A stretch of 64,000 bases of DNA from Peptoniphilus_A sp022767005 (GTDB lineage: Bacteria; Bacillota; Clostridia; Tissierellales; Peptoniphilaceae). A program made the position numbers and the translations under genes. This document shows, in pieces, positions 63,565 to 64,000 of the stretch. Location: NCBI RefSeq assembly GCF_050315115.1, contig NZ_JBNPOJ010000007.1:1-64000 (forward strand), read 5' to 3'. The notes under the pieces were generated by a model. The model did no database searches and had not been told where the DNA came from. It saw only the letters and a list, made by a program, of their open reading frames with translations. Each line of letters opens with the position of its first letter. The stretch's first letter is position 1.

Positions 63565-64000
63565 CTTCAAGCTCCTTTATTATTTCATTTATGGAGGCTC
63601 TAAGTTCATCTATTTTCTTTACAGTTTCTTCAATTTCCCTATTTAAAACTTTTATATCTATCTTTTCTCTTGTATCTTCTTTTTCTACATAAGTTGAAAC
63701 AGAAAGGTTATAATCATTTTCTTCTATTTCCGCCTTATCTACATATCTTGAAAAGTATTCTACTCCTTTTCTATTTCTGAACTCATCAAGGATTTTTTCA
63801 ATATTTTTTTCTTCTAAAATATTATTATTTGTTTCTTTCTTAAATTCTTTGCTGGCATCAATAAATAGAATTTTATTTTCTGTCTTGTTTTTCGCCATAA
63901 CTAAAACACAAGTGGCTATTGACGTACCAAAGAAGAGATTTTCTGGAAGCTGAATAATACAGTCAATAAAATTATTGTCTACAAGATATTTTCTAATTGT
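63557..64000 (-). CDS. hsdM: Type I methyltransferase HsdM, C-terminal part (cut by window end)
   Basis: The frame is open to the right edge and reads TIRKYLVDNNFIDCIIQLPE, then LFFGTSIATCVLVMAKNK, the conserved post-catalytic part of N6-adenine methyltransferases. A helical C-terminal tail ends at 63557. The catalytic NPPF motif lies beyond the window. Overlaps hsdS by 8 bp, giving operon order hsdM, hsdS, extra hsdS half, hsdR. Confidence 0.92.

Overview
The window is AT-rich, with compact, mostly minus-strand operons, strong AGGAGG-type ribosome binding sites, an L-box lysine riboswitch and consensus sigma-A promoters. With the glycyl-radical, diaminopimelate-dehydrogenase and SLH-protein genes, this points to a strict anaerobe of the low-GC Gram-positives, most like Peptoniphilus, Anaerococcus or relatives (Tissierellia). 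Genus is inference; no rRNA marker is present.

Layout. 1-1106: decayed TnpB (IS605 OrfB) remnant joined to a 71-bp copy of a histidine-kinase gene end. 1107-5275: small catabolic locus (nitrilase-family amidohydrolase, PEP-mutase/isocitrate-lyase-like protein, SLC13 anion transporter) with a divergent LysR regulator and a structured leader. 5365-7003: two-component system. 7412-13175: threonine operon (aspartokinase, Asd, homoserine dehydrogenase, and a ThrC-ThrB fusion) behind a perfect consensus promoter. 13652-18980: lysine operon (lysA, lysC, dapA, dapB, ddh) under a lysine riboswitch.

19001-38054: bacterial microcompartment locus. Sixteen tightly packed minus-strand genes run from a B12-independent glycyl-radical diol/glycerol dehydratase and its activase through PduB, PduA-type, BMC-H and PduN-type shell proteins, two CoA-acylating aldehyde dehydrogenases, an iron alcohol dehydrogenase, PduL, EutJ-like protein and a membrane protein. 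The operon also carries metK (SAM for the activase) and a PocR sensor/AraC-type regulator pair that both appear to have lost their phosphotransfer residues. A divergent plus-strand operon encodes a PduT-like shell protein with the cluster-binding Cys38, a TPR-nucleotidyltransferase (DUF4037) protein and a DUF4125 protein. The likely pathway is 1,2-propanediol (or glycerol) to aldehyde, then acyl-CoA and acyl phosphate, or alcohol.

38665-40143: histidine-ammonia-lyase homologue that lacks the Ala-Ser-Gly triad forming the MIO cofactor. 40595-47351: a defence island between two imperfect direct repeats, one overlapping the 3' end of guaA. It holds a PHP-ATPase (Ppl-like) with a small partner and a BcgI-like restriction-modification pair (nuclease-methylase plus specificity subunit with 24-bp tandem repeats). 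47339-51815: guaA and secA, divergent. 52240-55869: dipeptide epimerase, DUF819 membrane protein, class A beta-lactamase-like hydrolase and DUF3870 protein, probably for wall-peptide use. 56018-57400: SLH-domain surface protein. 57701-64000: classical type I restriction system (hsdM partial, hsdS, extra hsdS half, hsdR) and a frameshifted nuclease-like gene; hsdS ends in an (AG)15 tract positioned to switch fusion with the extra recognition domain on and off.
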